32,401 nt of DNA, from NCBI GenBank assembly GCA_015485495.1, contig WFTL01000046.1, positions 1-32,401 on the forward strand, in the 5' to 3' direction. Below the pieces are notes generated by a model. It saw only the letters and a list, made by a program, of their open reading frames with translations, searched no databases and was not told the origin of the DNA. A program made the translations under genes and the position numbers. Below, one piece after another: positions 7,358-15,273 of the stretch (the first letter of the stretch is position 1; every line of letters begins with the position of its first letter). This stretch comes from Planctomycetaceae bacterium (GTDB lineage Bacteria > Planctomycetota > Planctomycetia > Planctomycetales > Planctomycetaceae).

Positions 7358-7912
7358 TCAGTCGTTTCCGTTCCGGTCGGATGTCCGGCCGATGATTTCC
7401 ACGAGGTTCCCGTCGGGGTCACGGACCAGAATGAGACTGCGGCCGTCTCCCAGCGGAACGGGAGACGACGAAGCCAGAACGGCGCCGTGCTGCCGAATGC
7501 GGTCCTGAGCGGCGCTGAGATCGTCGACGAAGAAGGTCAGATAGCGGAACCCGAGCTGAGAAGGCACCCATCTGTTGTCCGCCGGCCGGCTGCCCGCTTC
7601 CGGCACGGACATCAGTTTGAGCTGCGTTGCCTGAGGGTCGCCGTTCGGTGTAAGAATCGTGATGTTCAGAGCGTGCCCGCTGGTCAGACCGGCTGCCGAA
7701 CAGAATTCCGGTCCCACCGTGAAACCACCCGTTTTCTGCAGACCCACAACCTGAGTGTAAAACGCGATGGCCGCGTCCAGATCGCTGACGACCACCCCCA
7801 GATCCATCACGGGATCGGAAAACGTGACCGATCCATCACGATGAACGGCGCCGGCAACAACCGTCAGAACCGCAGCAGACAGGACACAGACCGGAACGAT
7901 CCGTTTCATCAT
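7358..7912 (-). CDS. Exported VOC-superfamily (glyoxalase/bleomycin-resistance fold) protein
   Basis: The chosen ATG (7912) is followed at once by a second ATG (7909), with GAGG 3 to 6 nt upstream. The 184-residue product starts with a signal peptide (KRIVPVCVLSAAVLTVVAGA), so it is probably periplasmic, which is unusual for this fold. Two beta-alpha-beta-beta-beta modules are visible: MDLGVVVSDLDAAIAFYTQV with VGLQKTG, and GFRYLTFFVDDLSAAQDRI ending in LVRDPDGNLVEIIG. The final Glu corresponds to the usual metal ligand, but the two His/Gln ligands normally leading each module appear as Leu or Tyr, so a canonical glyoxalase metal site is doubtful. It lies 197 bp beyond pyrH on the same strand behind a probable terminator, and converges on the DUF11 lipoprotein gene. 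The substrate is unknown. Confidence 0.82.
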   Translation of the reverse strand: MMKRIVPVCVLSAAVLTVVAGAVHRDGSVTFSDPVMDLGVVVSDLDAAIAFYTQVVGLQKTGGFTVGPEFCSAAGLTSGHALNITILTPNGDPQATQLKLMSVPEAGSRPADNRWVPSQLGFRYLTFFVDDLSAAQDRIRQHGAVLASSSPVPLGDGRSLILVRDPDGNLVEIIGRTSDRNGND

Positions 7913-7981
7913 GCACCTCACAAAAAAACGCACCCGATCGGAAAACGGCCGTTCAGTGTGATGGCCTGCGGACCGTGTGTC

Positions 7982-8014
7982 AAAAAAGAGAACGCTGAAA
8001 CCGATCGCGTCAGC
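7982..8014 (-). terminator. Possible terminator after pyrH
   Basis: Reading the minus strand, GCTGA (8014-8010) pairs with TCAGC (7998-7994), followed by TCTC and six T residues (7987-7982). The stem is only 5 bp with an 11-nt loop. It lies about 95 nt beyond the pyrH stop and before the VOC gene, which would separate that gene from the translation operon. Confidence 0.4.
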
Positions 8015-8109
8015 CTTCGCTCAGGAAAGCCGGCATCGGGAATCATCCGTCCGACGGCCGGACTCTGCCTGAAGGTTCCGGCTTCCGATGTTCGGCGGCA
8101 GCGGGCCAG

Positions 8110-8859
8110 TCAGGATGTTCCGTTGGCCGTCACCCGGGTTCCGATGGATTCCCCGGCGATGGCTCGTCCGATGTTGCCCGGCCGGCGGTAATTGAAAATC
8201 ACAATCGGCAGCCGGTGTTCCATACAGTGATGGAAGGCCTGAGCATCCATGACCTGCAGGTTCTGACTGAGCACTTCACGGTAGCTGATTTCCGTGTAGC
8301 GAATGGCATGAGGGTTTTTCAGCGGGTCTTCCGAAAACACGCCGTCGACCTTGGTGGCCTTCAGCACCACGCTCGCATCGATCTCCCGGGCCCGCAGAGC
8401 AGCCGCGGTATCGGTCGTAACGAACGGACTGCCCGTTCCGGCCGCCAGAATCACCACGCGGCCTTTTTCCAGATGCCGAATGCAGCGGCGGCGAATAAAC
8501 GGTTCCGCCACGCCTTCCATCCGAATGGCGCTCTGGACACGCGTGGCCACACCCGCCTTTTCCAGGGCGTCCTGTAAAGCCAGAGCGTTGATGACCGTGG
8601 CCAGCATGCCCATGTAGTGAGCCGTCGCGGGGACGATCGTGCTGCTCGATTCGGAAAAGTCGCGACCCCGCAGGATGTTGCCTCCGCCGCAGACGATCGC
8701 CAGTTCCACGCCCGTCTGCCTGGCATCGCGAATCTGTTCCGCCATGTCCGTGACTTCGGACATGCTGATGCCCGATTCTCCCTCACGGCAGAAACATTCC
8801 CCGCTGATTTTCAGCAGCACACGCTTCCACGCCGGTGCGGCTGTTTTCTCGTCGGACAT
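8110..8859 (-). CDS. pyrH: UMP kinase
   Basis: The protein phosphorylates UMP to UDP with ATP in the cytoplasm, in pyrimidine nucleotide synthesis. The 249-residue product matches the bacterial PyrH amino-acid-kinase fold: [12 protein letters not shown] (12-23), the glycine loop [33 protein letters not shown], then [20 protein letters not shown] for UMP binding and [14 protein letters not shown] for ATP binding. Length is close to the usual 235-250. It is third in the minus-strand order rpsB-tsf-pyrH, 81 bp after tsf. The classical next gene, frr (ribosome recycling factor), is not here. The start ATG at 8859 gives [11 protein letters not shown] before the core; no strong Shine-Dalgarno is seen. 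Confidence 0.97.
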   Translation of the reverse strand: MSDEKTAAPAWKRVLLKISGECFCREGESGISMSEVTDMAEQIRDARQTGVELAIVCGGGNILRGRDFSESSSTIVPATAHYMGMLATVINALALQDALEKAGVATRVQSAIRMEGVAEPFIRRRCIRHLEKGRVVILAAGTGSPFVTTDTAAALRAREIDASVVLKATKVDGVFSEDPLKNPHAIRYTEISYREVLSQNLQVMDAQAFHHCMEHRLPIVIFNYRRPGNIGRAIAGESIGTRVTANGTS

Positions 8860-8940
8860 CGGTGCTGCATCCCACTGTGACAGAAGTGATGGTTTCCGGA
8901 CAGACCGGCGCCGGAAGCGTCCGCCGCCGGTCCCCGCCGG

Positions 8941-9783
8941 TCAGGAACCTGCTGCTTCGCCGCCCACCTGCCAGCGGCAGAATCCCGTCGCTTCCAGGCC
9001 GGCTTCCGAAAGCGCTTTTTCCACCGTTTTGCTGTCATCTTTGGCGAATGCCTGGGCCAGCAGAACGCCTTTTTCCACGTAGAAGTTCTTCATGCGGCCG
9101 TTCACGATTTTTTCGATGATGTTGTCCGGCTTGCCGGTGGCCCGCGCTTCTTCGGTCAGACGATCCCGTTCGGCCTGGACGATGCTGTCATCCAGATCTT
9201 CCGGACGCGTCACGGAAGGACGCAGAGCAGCGATGTGCATCGCCACATCGCGCAGAATCTCTTCGCCGCCGGAACCGTTCGCCTGGAACAGAACGCCCGT
9301 TTTCCCATCGTGGTGGACATATCCACCGACCGGTCCGCTGACACGGATCACCCGATTGACGACGATCTTTTCACGGATCTTGTTGACCAGCTCTTCATAC
9401 TGCGTCTGCAGCTTCTCTCCGCCCTCGGGTGTCTGAGACAGCAGTTCTTCCGGCGTTTCCGCTCCAGGACCGGTCAGAAGCTGCGTGACCAGGGCCGTTC
9501 CGAATTCCGCCAGAGCTTCGCCGGTGGCTACCGGAGCCGATTCGCACTGGATCTCCACCATGGCCGCTTCGCTGCCGTCGTCAGCGATCTGCAGAAAAAT
9601 GCGGCCTTCTTCCGTGGCATTCTGAGCGCGTTTGTCCTGAACCTTCCGGAACTGAGCCCTCAGGATTTCCACCGCCCGTTCGGCATCGCCTTCGGCTTCC
9701 ACGAGAGCTTTCTTGCATTCCATCATGGGCAGGTCGGTTCGTTCACGCAGCGCCTTCACGGCTGCAGCAGTGATTTCAGTCAT
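8941..9783 (-). CDS. tsf: Translation elongation factor Ts
   Basis: EF-Ts is the guanine nucleotide exchange factor for EF-Tu. The 280-residue product (ATG at 9783, with GGAGA upstream) has the N-terminal UBA-like domain: [20 protein letters not shown], then [19 protein letters not shown]. It continues through the core ([40 protein letters not shown]) and ends with the helical region including [14 protein letters not shown]. The family motif TDFV, whose Asp and Phe insert into EF-Tu near the magnesium site in E. coli, appears here as SAPV (residues 82-85), and TGAGMMDCK as TDLPMMECK. This looks like a lineage variant rather than decay, because the frame is intact and operon context is conserved. 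It lies 231 bp after rpsB. Confidence 0.96.
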   Translation of the reverse strand: MTEITAAAVKALRERTDLPMMECKKALVEAEGDAERAVEILRAQFRKVQDKRAQNATEEGRIFLQIADDGSEAAMVEIQCESAPVATGEALAEFGTALVTQLLTGPGAETPEELLSQTPEGGEKLQTQYEELVNKIREKIVVNRVIRVSGPVGGYVHHDGKTGVLFQANGSGGEEILRDVAMHIAALRPSVTRPEDLDDSIVQAERDRLTEEARATGKPDNIIEKIVNGRMKNFYVEKGVLLAQAFAKDDSKTVEKALSEAGLEATGFCRWQVGGEAAGS

Positions 9784-9941
9784 CGGGGTTTCTCCGCTGG
9801 ATTTCGTGTTCGTGTGGGGGGGGATGAGAGACATCATTCAGGCGGTCAGGCGTGTTTCCGGCCGGTCCGTTTCGGAGACCGATTTCCGAGCGGCTGGTTT
9901 CTTCCGCGATGAAAATCGGAAACACCCTGTGCCCGGATAAA

Positions 9942-9962
9942 CGGCACCGGCACGCGGTGCCG
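9942..9962 (-). terminator. Hairpin between rpsB and tsf, possible attenuator
   Basis: CGGCACC (9942-9948) and GGTGCCG (9956-9962) make a perfect 7-bp stem with a 7-nt loop. On the minus strand it is followed by TTTATC. Its place about 50 nt beyond the rpsB stop suggests partial termination or mRNA processing between rpsB and tsf. Confidence 0.35.
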
Positions 9963-10014
9963 CATGATACATGCCGGTCTGTCCGAATCGCACCCGGCTC
10001 ACCGGCTGCAACGT

Positions 10015-10761
10015 TCAGCCGATGGACGGAACGGCCTTCGGTTCGTCTGCAGGATCCGCCTTCTTCGGTTCTTCCGGACGCAGGGATTTCCCCTGTTTGA
10101 CCGCATCGCACAGATGCTGCATCACCAGGCGAATGGACCGCAGACTGTCGTCGTTTCCGGGAATCACCAGATCCACCAGGTCCGGATCGGAATCCGTATC
10201 GATCAGGGCGACCACCTTGATTCCCAGAAGACGCGCTTCATGAACCGCGTTCTTTTCCTTGCCCGGATCGATCACGACCAGACATTCCGGCAGGCGGTTC
10301 ATGTCCCGAATGCCGTTCAGGTTCCGGTAGATCTTGCGGTATTCCCGCATGAGCGTGGACTGCATCTTTTTGCTGTACGTCTGCAGTTCTCCCGATTCCT
10401 GCATGGCTTCCAGTTCTTCCAGCCGCTTCAGACGACTGCGAACGGTGCGGAAGTTCGTCAGTGTGCCGCCCAGCCACCGTTCCGTGCAGAACGGCATGCC
10501 GCAGTCCGTGGCCAGTTCCTGAACACAGGCGGCCGCCTGCCGTTTGGTCCCCACGAACAGAATGAGGCTGCCCTGGGCGGCCACCCGCATGAGGTATTTT
10601 TTGGCGCGGATCAGACCGCGGATCGTTTCCTTCAGATCGATGATGTGAATCTGATTGCGCCGCCCGTAAATGTAGGGGCGCATCTTGGGATTCCAGCGGC
10701 TGGAACGGTGCCCGTAATGGACTCCCGCATCCAGAATCTCTTTCACAACAATCTCAGCCAT
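10015..10761 (-). CDS. rpsB: 30S ribosomal protein S2
   Basis: The 248-residue product shows the full S2 signature: [86 protein letters not shown] and [20 protein letters not shown]. The Ala/Lys/Pro/Glu-rich tail (from about residue 225) is a usual planctomycete-type extension. The ATG at 10761 is chosen because AAGGAGAT lies at 10774-10767 on the minus strand with a 5-nt gap; the frame stays open upstream but has no other such site. It is first gene of rpsB-tsf-pyrH, with a strong promoter about 150 bp upstream and a leader of several hairpins, which suggests autogenous or structural control. Confidence 0.98.
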   Translation of the reverse strand: MAEIVVKEILDAGVHYGHRSSRWNPKMRPYIYGRRNQIHIIDLKETIRGLIRAKKYLMRVAAQGSLILFVGTKRQAAACVQELATDCGMPFCTERWLGGTLTNFRTVRSRLKRLEELEAMQESGELQTYSKKMQSTLMREYRKIYRNLNGIRDMNRLPECLVVIDPGKEKNAVHEARLLGIKVVALIDTDSDPDLVDLVIPGNDDSLRSIRLVMQHLCDAVKQGKSLRPEEPKKADPADEPKAVPSIG

Positions 10762-10766
10762 TGCCG

Positions 10767-10774
10767 ATCTCCTT
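10767..10774 (-). promoter_or_regulatory. Shine-Dalgarno of rpsB
   Basis: The minus strand reads AAGGAGAT, ending 5 nt before the ATG at 10761. It fixes the rpsB start against the longer open frame. Confidence 0.8.
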
Positions 10775-10815
10775 GTCGACAGTCCGGCCGCCGACAGAAC
10801 AATTGTGTGTGAAAA

Positions 10816-10890
10816 CCGACAGAAACGTCGGCATTCAACCACTGCCGGTCAGCGGGCGGCAGAAACCCCGGGACCGCCCCTGCGGCGGTC
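10816..10890 (-). promoter_or_regulatory. Structured leader of rpsB with three hairpins
   Basis: Three stems lie between the candidate promoter and rpsB. The first is GACCGCC/GGCGGTC (10872-10890, 7 bp, 5-nt loop). The second is CTGCCG/CGGCAG (10842-10862, 6 bp, 9-nt loop). The third is CCGAC/GTCGG (10816-10831, 5 bp, 6-nt loop), followed on the minus strand by TTTT. A second copy of GTCGG at 10791-10795 could compete for the CCGAC arm, which would allow alternative folds close to the ribosome binding site. S2 leaders are autoregulated in other bacteria; whether this one is remains inference. Confidence 0.45.
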
Positions 10891-10907
10891 AGAAAGCGAA
10901 GCGGAGC

Positions 10908-10936
10908 AGCATATCGCTCCGGCCGACAGCGGTCAA
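10908..10936 (-). promoter_or_regulatory. Sigma70-type promoter for rpsB-tsf-pyrH
   Basis: The minus strand reads TTGACC (-35, 10936-10931), a 17-nt spacer, then TATGCT (-10, 10913-10908). This is 5/6 and 4/6 agreement with the consensus at ideal spacing. The predicted transcription start is near 10901, giving a leader of about 140 nt. Confidence 0.6.
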
Positions 10937-10978
10937 ACCGGCTTTCCGGTTCTCTCACTTCCCGCAGCCGGTTCTTTC

Positions 10979-10997
10979 GGCAGCCGTATCGGCTGCC
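10979..10997. terminator. Perfect hairpin after the DUF1501 gene
   Basis: GGCAGCCG (10979-10986) and CGGCTGCC (10990-10997) form an 8-bp stem with a TAT loop, 48 bp beyond the stop of the minus-strand DUF1501 gene and upstream of the rpsB promoter. A second stem, AACCGG/CCGGTT (10936-10951), overlaps the -35 edge. No long T-run follows, so termination may be rho-assisted. Confidence 0.4.
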
Positions 10998-11045
10998 TCT
11001 TCTGCCGGCGGGCCGGGCCGTCCGTCGACGGAGCCCAGGAAGCGG

Positions 11046-12506
11046 TCAGGCCAGGATTTTCCAGATCGGCTGGGCCCCCTCCACTCCCACCAGCCGGTTG
11101 TCCAGGCCGCCGAAAAAGTAGGTGAGCCGGTTCGGATCCAGTCCCAGCAGATGCAGAATCGTCGCATGCAGGTGCCGGACGTGCAGCACATCTTCCACGG
11201 CCCGACTGCCCAGTTCATCCGTCGCTCCCAGGCTGATTCCGCCGCGTACACCGCCCCCGGCCATCCACATCGTGAATCCGTAGCTGTTGTGGTCGCGGCC
11301 GGTGCCGCGGGCGTATTCGGCAGTCGGCTGACGCCCGAACTCACCGCCCCAGACAATGAGCGTGTCTTCCAGCAGAGATCGGCGTTTCAGGTCTTTCAGC
11401 AGCCCGGCGATGGGCCGATCCGTTTCCGCCGCGTGCAGATTGTGATTTTTCTCCATGTCCGTGTGAGCGTCCCAGTTGTCATCGTTGTGGGCACCGCCGG
11501 AATAGATCTGCACAAAACGCACGCCCCGTTCCACCAGTCGACGGGCCAGCAGACACTGGCGTCCGAACACGGCCGTCCGTTCGTCATGCAGCCCGTACAA
11601 TTCCTGAGTTTCGTACGTTTCCTGCGACAGATCGACCGCTTCCGGTGCTTCAGACTGCATCCGCCAGGCCAGTTCGTAGGACGCAATCCGCGCAGCCAGG
11701 CGGCTGTTGTCATAACGACCGGCCCGGTGGTCTTCGTTATAATCCCGCAGTGTGTCCAGCAGGCGACGCTGGACGGAAGCGGAACGGTCCGCCGGCGGGG
11801 TCAGATCGAGAATCGGGACTCCGGAGGACCGCATCACCGTCCCCTGATAACTGGCCGGCATGTATCCGCTGCTCCAGTTCTTCGCTCCGCTGATCGGACC
11901 GCCCCGCGGATCCAGCATCACCACGAATCCCGGCAGACTTTCGTTCACGGATCCCAGACCCCAGTTCACCCAGGATCCCAGAGCCGGGTGCCCGCTGAGA
12001 ATCCGGCCGGAATTCATCATCAGCATGGCCGAACCATGGATGGGCGAATCGGCCGTCATGGAATGCAGAAACGCGATGTCATCCACACAGGTGGCCAGGT
12101 GAGGAAACAGGTCGCTGACCCACTTTCCGCACTCCCCGTACTGAGAAAAACTCCACCGCGGTTCGACGATCCGCCCTTTCGTACGATGACCGCCGCGGCC
12201 GAACGTCTTCACCTGGACGGTCCGGCCGTCCATCCCTTTCATGTCCGGCTTGTAATCGAACGTGTCCACATGACTGGGACCGCCGTACATGTAAAGAAAA
12301 ATGACCCGCTTCGCCTTCGGTTCGAAGTGCGGCGGCCGGGGTGCCAGAGGGTTCTTCCAGGGGGTGATTCCGTCTGCTGCGACGGACTGCCGACCGAAGA
12401 ACCCGTCCTGTTCCAGCAGACTCGTCAGTCCCAGCGCCGTGAACCCGGCACCGGTCTGCCACAAAAACTCGCGGCGCGTCCGACCGCAGAATCCCGATCG
12501 TTTCAT
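11046..12506 (-). CDS. DUF1501 family protein with Tat signal
   Basis: The 486-residue product opens with a twin-arginine signal (RTRREFLWQTGAGFTALGL) and should be exported folded. The body matches DUF1501, an alkaline-phosphatase/sulfatase-like fold common in planctomycetes: KRVIFLYMYGGPSHVDTFDY, WVSDLFPHLATCVDDIAFLH, then RGVRFVQIYSGGAHNDDNWD, LIVWGGEFGRQPTAEYARGT and GRDHNSYGFTMWMAGGGVRG. Asp and His residues in DNWDAH and GRDHN are candidate metal ligands. The family is usually paired with a DUF1549/DUF1553 cytochrome, as here: the partner ends 21 bp upstream on the same strand. The substrate is not established; polysaccharide degradation or sulfoester handling is only suspected for the family. 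Confidence 0.95.
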   Translation of the reverse strand: MKRSGFCGRTRREFLWQTGAGFTALGLTSLLEQDGFFGRQSVAADGITPWKNPLAPRPPHFEPKAKRVIFLYMYGGPSHVDTFDYKPDMKGMDGRTVQVKTFGRGGHRTKGRIVEPRWSFSQYGECGKWVSDLFPHLATCVDDIAFLHSMTADSPIHGSAMLMMNSGRILSGHPALGSWVNWGLGSVNESLPGFVVMLDPRGGPISGAKNWSSGYMPASYQGTVMRSSGVPILDLTPPADRSASVQRRLLDTLRDYNEDHRAGRYDNSRLAARIASYELAWRMQSEAPEAVDLSQETYETQELYGLHDERTAVFGRQCLLARRLVERGVRFVQIYSGGAHNDDNWDAHTDMEKNHNLHAAETDRPIAGLLKDLKRRSLLEDTLIVWGGEFGRQPTAEYARGTGRDHNSYGFTMWMAGGGVRGGISLGATDELGSRAVEDVLHVRHLHATILHLLGLDPNRLTYFFGGLDNRLVGVEGAQPIWKILA

Positions 12507-12527
12507 GAGCGTCCGTCCACAGAGAAA

Positions 12528-15044
12528 TCAGTCCAGATAGATGAATTCATTCAGATTCAGAGCGAGCAGGCAGAACATCCGCAGCGCATCTTCCGGCCCG
12601 AGTCCCTCCTGCTGCTCCAGATCCTGCAGAAACCGGATGCCGCGTTCGACCTGATCGGCCGTTGGCTGCCGCTGCATCACCCGCCACAGGATCCATCGCA
12701 CCTGCTGGCTGCGAGTCCATTCGGCATTCACACATGCTGCGAACGCCGCCGCCTGTTCCTGGATGAAGGCACTGTTCATCAGGCCCAGTGCCTGAGTCGG
12801 CTGAGTGGTTTCGAAACGCACCGGACAGGTCTGGTCGGCATCCGGGAAATCGAAGCTTTCCAGCAGCGGATCGCGAAGCGACCGTTTCACATGAATGTAA
12901 ATGCTGCGGCGGCTGCGTTCTTCCGGAGACGACGTGCCCCATCCGGACCCGGGCCGCGACTGCCCCGCCTTCACTTCATCCGGAATGTCCGTGTAAACGG
13001 ACGGGCCGAACATCTTCGTCTGGTTCAGGGATCCGGACGCCCACAGAATCGAATCACGAATCTCTTCGGCCGTCAGCCGGCGCATGTCGAATCGCCAGAA
13101 CAGATCGTTCACCGGATCCTTTTCCAGACATTCCGCCCGCGGAGCCGACGCCATCTGCCAGGTGGCGGAGGACAGAATGAGCCGATGCAGGGCCTTCACC
13201 GACCAGCCGCTGCGAATGAACTGCCCGGCCAGCCAGTCGAGCAGGTCCGGATGAGTGGGGGGCGTTCCCTGAAAACCGAAGTCGCTGCTGGAACGGACCA
13301 GCCCGCGGCCGAAATGGTACTGCCAGATGCGATTGACCATCACGCGGGCCGTGAGCGGGTTGTCGGGGGAGGCGATCCATTTCGCCAGCACACTCCGCCG
13401 GCCGCTCGTTGTCGCGTCAGCCGGCATCGGCGGCAGAACGGGATCGGCTGCAGACAGAACCGAAGGAAAACCGGGAGAAACTTCTTCACCCGGCGAATGC
13501 GGACTGCCGCGCTGCAGAACGAACGTCGGATGAATCGTCCGGACATTCTCCGTCACGCACAGAACCTTCGCCAGACCGGTCGGGCGGCTGTCGTTGAGTT
13601 CCTTCAGGCGTTCGGTCAGATCGGCATAGTGACTCACCTGGGCTTCCGTCAGTCCCCGGCCCTGCAGCGACCGGACAATCGACAGCCGGTTGTCTTCGAA
13701 CTGAAAGTCTTCCTTCCGGGGCGGCGACAGCAGCGGGAGAACCTGCTGCTCGAACTGTTCCATGAGGCGAATGGTTTCCGCCAGTCTGCGGGCATGTTCC
13801 TGCTGCTGCACAGCCAGCGTTCCGTCGTCTTCCGGAAGGGCCACTTCCCGAACCGACGCTTCTTCCACCGTGCGGGCGCTGCGTCTGCCGTACCGATTGA
13901 TCTGCCGGAAAAAGGCGGCCAGCCGGTAGTAATCCCGCTGCGGGATCGGATCGATCTTGTGATCGTGACAGCGGGCGCAGTTGACCGTCAGTCCCAGCAT
14001 GGTCTGGCAGGTCGTGGTGATGATGTCGTCCAGATCATCATAAAAGGCCAGCAGGCGGTCGGCCGGTTCGTCGTCCCAGCGGCCCAGCCGGTAGTAGCCG
14101 GTGGCGATCAGTCCGTCGGCCGATTCCGGAAACAGTTCATCGCCCGCCAGTTGTTCCATGAGAAACCGGTCGTAGGGTCGGTCTTCATTGAATGCGCGGA
14201 TCACGTAGTCGCGGTAACGCCACACGTGGGGCTTGGCTCCGTCCCGTTCATAGCTGTTCGTTTCGGCGTAACGCACCAGGTCCAGCCAGTGCCGCCCCCA
14301 GTGTTCTCCGTAATGAGGGGACTGGAGGAGCCGATCCGTCAGACGGCTCAGTTCATCCTGACGGATCTGTCCACTGTCGCCGCGGAGGCGTTCTGACCAC
14401 TCATCCACGAAGTCCGGGTCCGGAGGCAGTCCCAGCAGATCGTAATGCAGCCGCCGCACCAGCGAAGCCGGATCCGCCGGCGCAGACGGCGTCAGACCGT
14501 GCTCCTTCAGACGGTGAACGATGAAGGCATCGATGGGATTGTGGCTCCACGATGCAGGCGGAATTTCCGGGTTCCGCAGCGGCTGAAACGACCAGAACCG
14601 GCGCGTCTGGTCGTTGACCGGCGGAGGCCCCTCCTCGGCTTCGTACTCCAGATGCGCACGGTCGGACGGCCAGGGCAGCCCGGCCTGCGCCCAGTTTTCA
14701 ACAGCCTGAATGTCGGCGTCTGCCAGCCGGCCGTTTGGCGGCATTTCCAGAGTTTCATAGCGGAGGGCCAGCAGCAGACTGCTGGCCGCACGGTCCTCCG
14801 GATCAAAAGCGGCTCCCTCCAGTTCGCCTCCGGCCAGAATCCCGTCCCGGGTCGTCAGGTTCAGACCGCTTTCAGGAGACTCCCCCGAATGACAGCGCAG
14901 GCAGTGTTCTGTCAGCACGGCCGACGCCCGTTCGAACAGCACCCGCTCCGCTTCCGGCAGCGATTCCGCATCAGCAGAAACCACCCGGCCGAAACCGACC
15001 AGCAGCAGCAGCCCGCAGAAAATCCGGAAAGAATGCAGCGGCAT
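12528..15044 (-). CDS. Planctomycete cytochrome C / DUF1549 / DUF1553 protein
   Basis: The 838-residue product has a signal peptide (FRIFCGLLLLVGFGRVVSAD) and an N-terminal haem-binding PSC1-type domain with CLRCH (48-52) in LTEHCLRCHSGES. DUF1549 follows (SHNPIDAFIVHRLKEHGL, LVRRLHYDLLGLPPDPDFVD, HWGRHWLDLVRYAET) and carries a second CxxCH, NCARCHDHKIDP, near residue 355. The C-terminal half is DUF1553 (RRSVLAKWIASPDNPLTARV, VNRIWQYHFGRGLVRSSSDF, LDWLAGQFIRSGWSVKALHR). It is probably a periplasmic two-haem redox protein acting with the DUF1501 protein encoded next. The ATG at 15044 is preferred to a TTG eight codons upstream (15068). A candidate promoter lies 60-90 bp upstream. Confidence 0.95.
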   Translation of the reverse strand: MPLHSFRIFCGLLLLVGFGRVVSADAESLPEAERVLFERASAVLTEHCLRCHSGESPESGLNLTTRDGILAGGELEGAAFDPEDRAASSLLLALRYETLEMPPNGRLADADIQAVENWAQAGLPWPSDRAHLEYEAEEGPPPVNDQTRRFWSFQPLRNPEIPPASWSHNPIDAFIVHRLKEHGLTPSAPADPASLVRRLHYDLLGLPPDPDFVDEWSERLRGDSGQIRQDELSRLTDRLLQSPHYGEHWGRHWLDLVRYAETNSYERDGAKPHVWRYRDYVIRAFNEDRPYDRFLMEQLAGDELFPESADGLIATGYYRLGRWDDEPADRLLAFYDDLDDIITTTCQTMLGLTVNCARCHDHKIDPIPQRDYYRLAAFFRQINRYGRRSARTVEEASVREVALPEDDGTLAVQQQEHARRLAETIRLMEQFEQQVLPLLSPPRKEDFQFEDNRLSIVRSLQGRGLTEAQVSHYADLTERLKELNDSRPTGLAKVLCVTENVRTIHPTFVLQRGSPHSPGEEVSPGFPSVLSAADPVLPPMPADATTSGRRSVLAKWIASPDNPLTARVMVNRIWQYHFGRGLVRSSSDFGFQGTPPTHPDLLDWLAGQFIRSGWSVKALHRLILSSATWQMASAPRAECLEKDPVNDLFWRFDMRRLTAEEIRDSILWASGSLNQTKMFGPSVYTDIPDEVKAGQSRPGSGWGTSSPEERSRRSIYIHVKRSLRDPLLESFDFPDADQTCPVRFETTQPTQALGLMNSAFIQEQAAAFAACVNAEWTRSQQVRWILWRVMQRQPTADQVERGIRFLQDLEQQEGLGPEDALRMFCLLALNLNEFIYLD

Positions 15045-15107
15045 GCGAATCACGGCAGGCAACAGCAAAGGAGACAGCAGGAAAGGCGCAGTCAGGAAGG
15101 ATCTTCC

Positions 15108-15136
15108 ATCATATCGCTGCTGAGCAGCCAGGGAAA
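15108..15136 (-). promoter_or_regulatory. Candidate promoter of the cytochrome/DUF1501 pair
   Basis: The minus strand has a good -10, TATGAT (15113-15108), and a poor -35, TTTCCC (15136-15131), with 17-nt spacing. The spacer holds a perfect short inverted repeat, GCTGC/GCAGC (15116-15128), which could bind a regulator. The weak -35 fits a promoter needing activation. Confidence 0.3.
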
Positions 15137-15273
15137 CACGGCACGCGAATTTCCGTTCTGAAGCTCCCTCTCACTGCTGCCCGCCGGCGATTCCCGACAC
15201 TCCGGTCCTTCAGGCCGCTGATTTCCGCTCTGACCAGCGTTTCTTCGCTCGGTCGGCCGGACAGCCCCGGCCG

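Noticed and set aside
10761-14396. A 1211-codon open frame on the plus strand
   Set aside because: It is antisense to rpsB leader, DUF1501 and the DUF1549/1553 gene. Its translation is rich in Arg, His, Gln and Pro with no domain, as expected opposite high-GC genes whose third positions are G/C. The minus-strand genes have clear family motifs.
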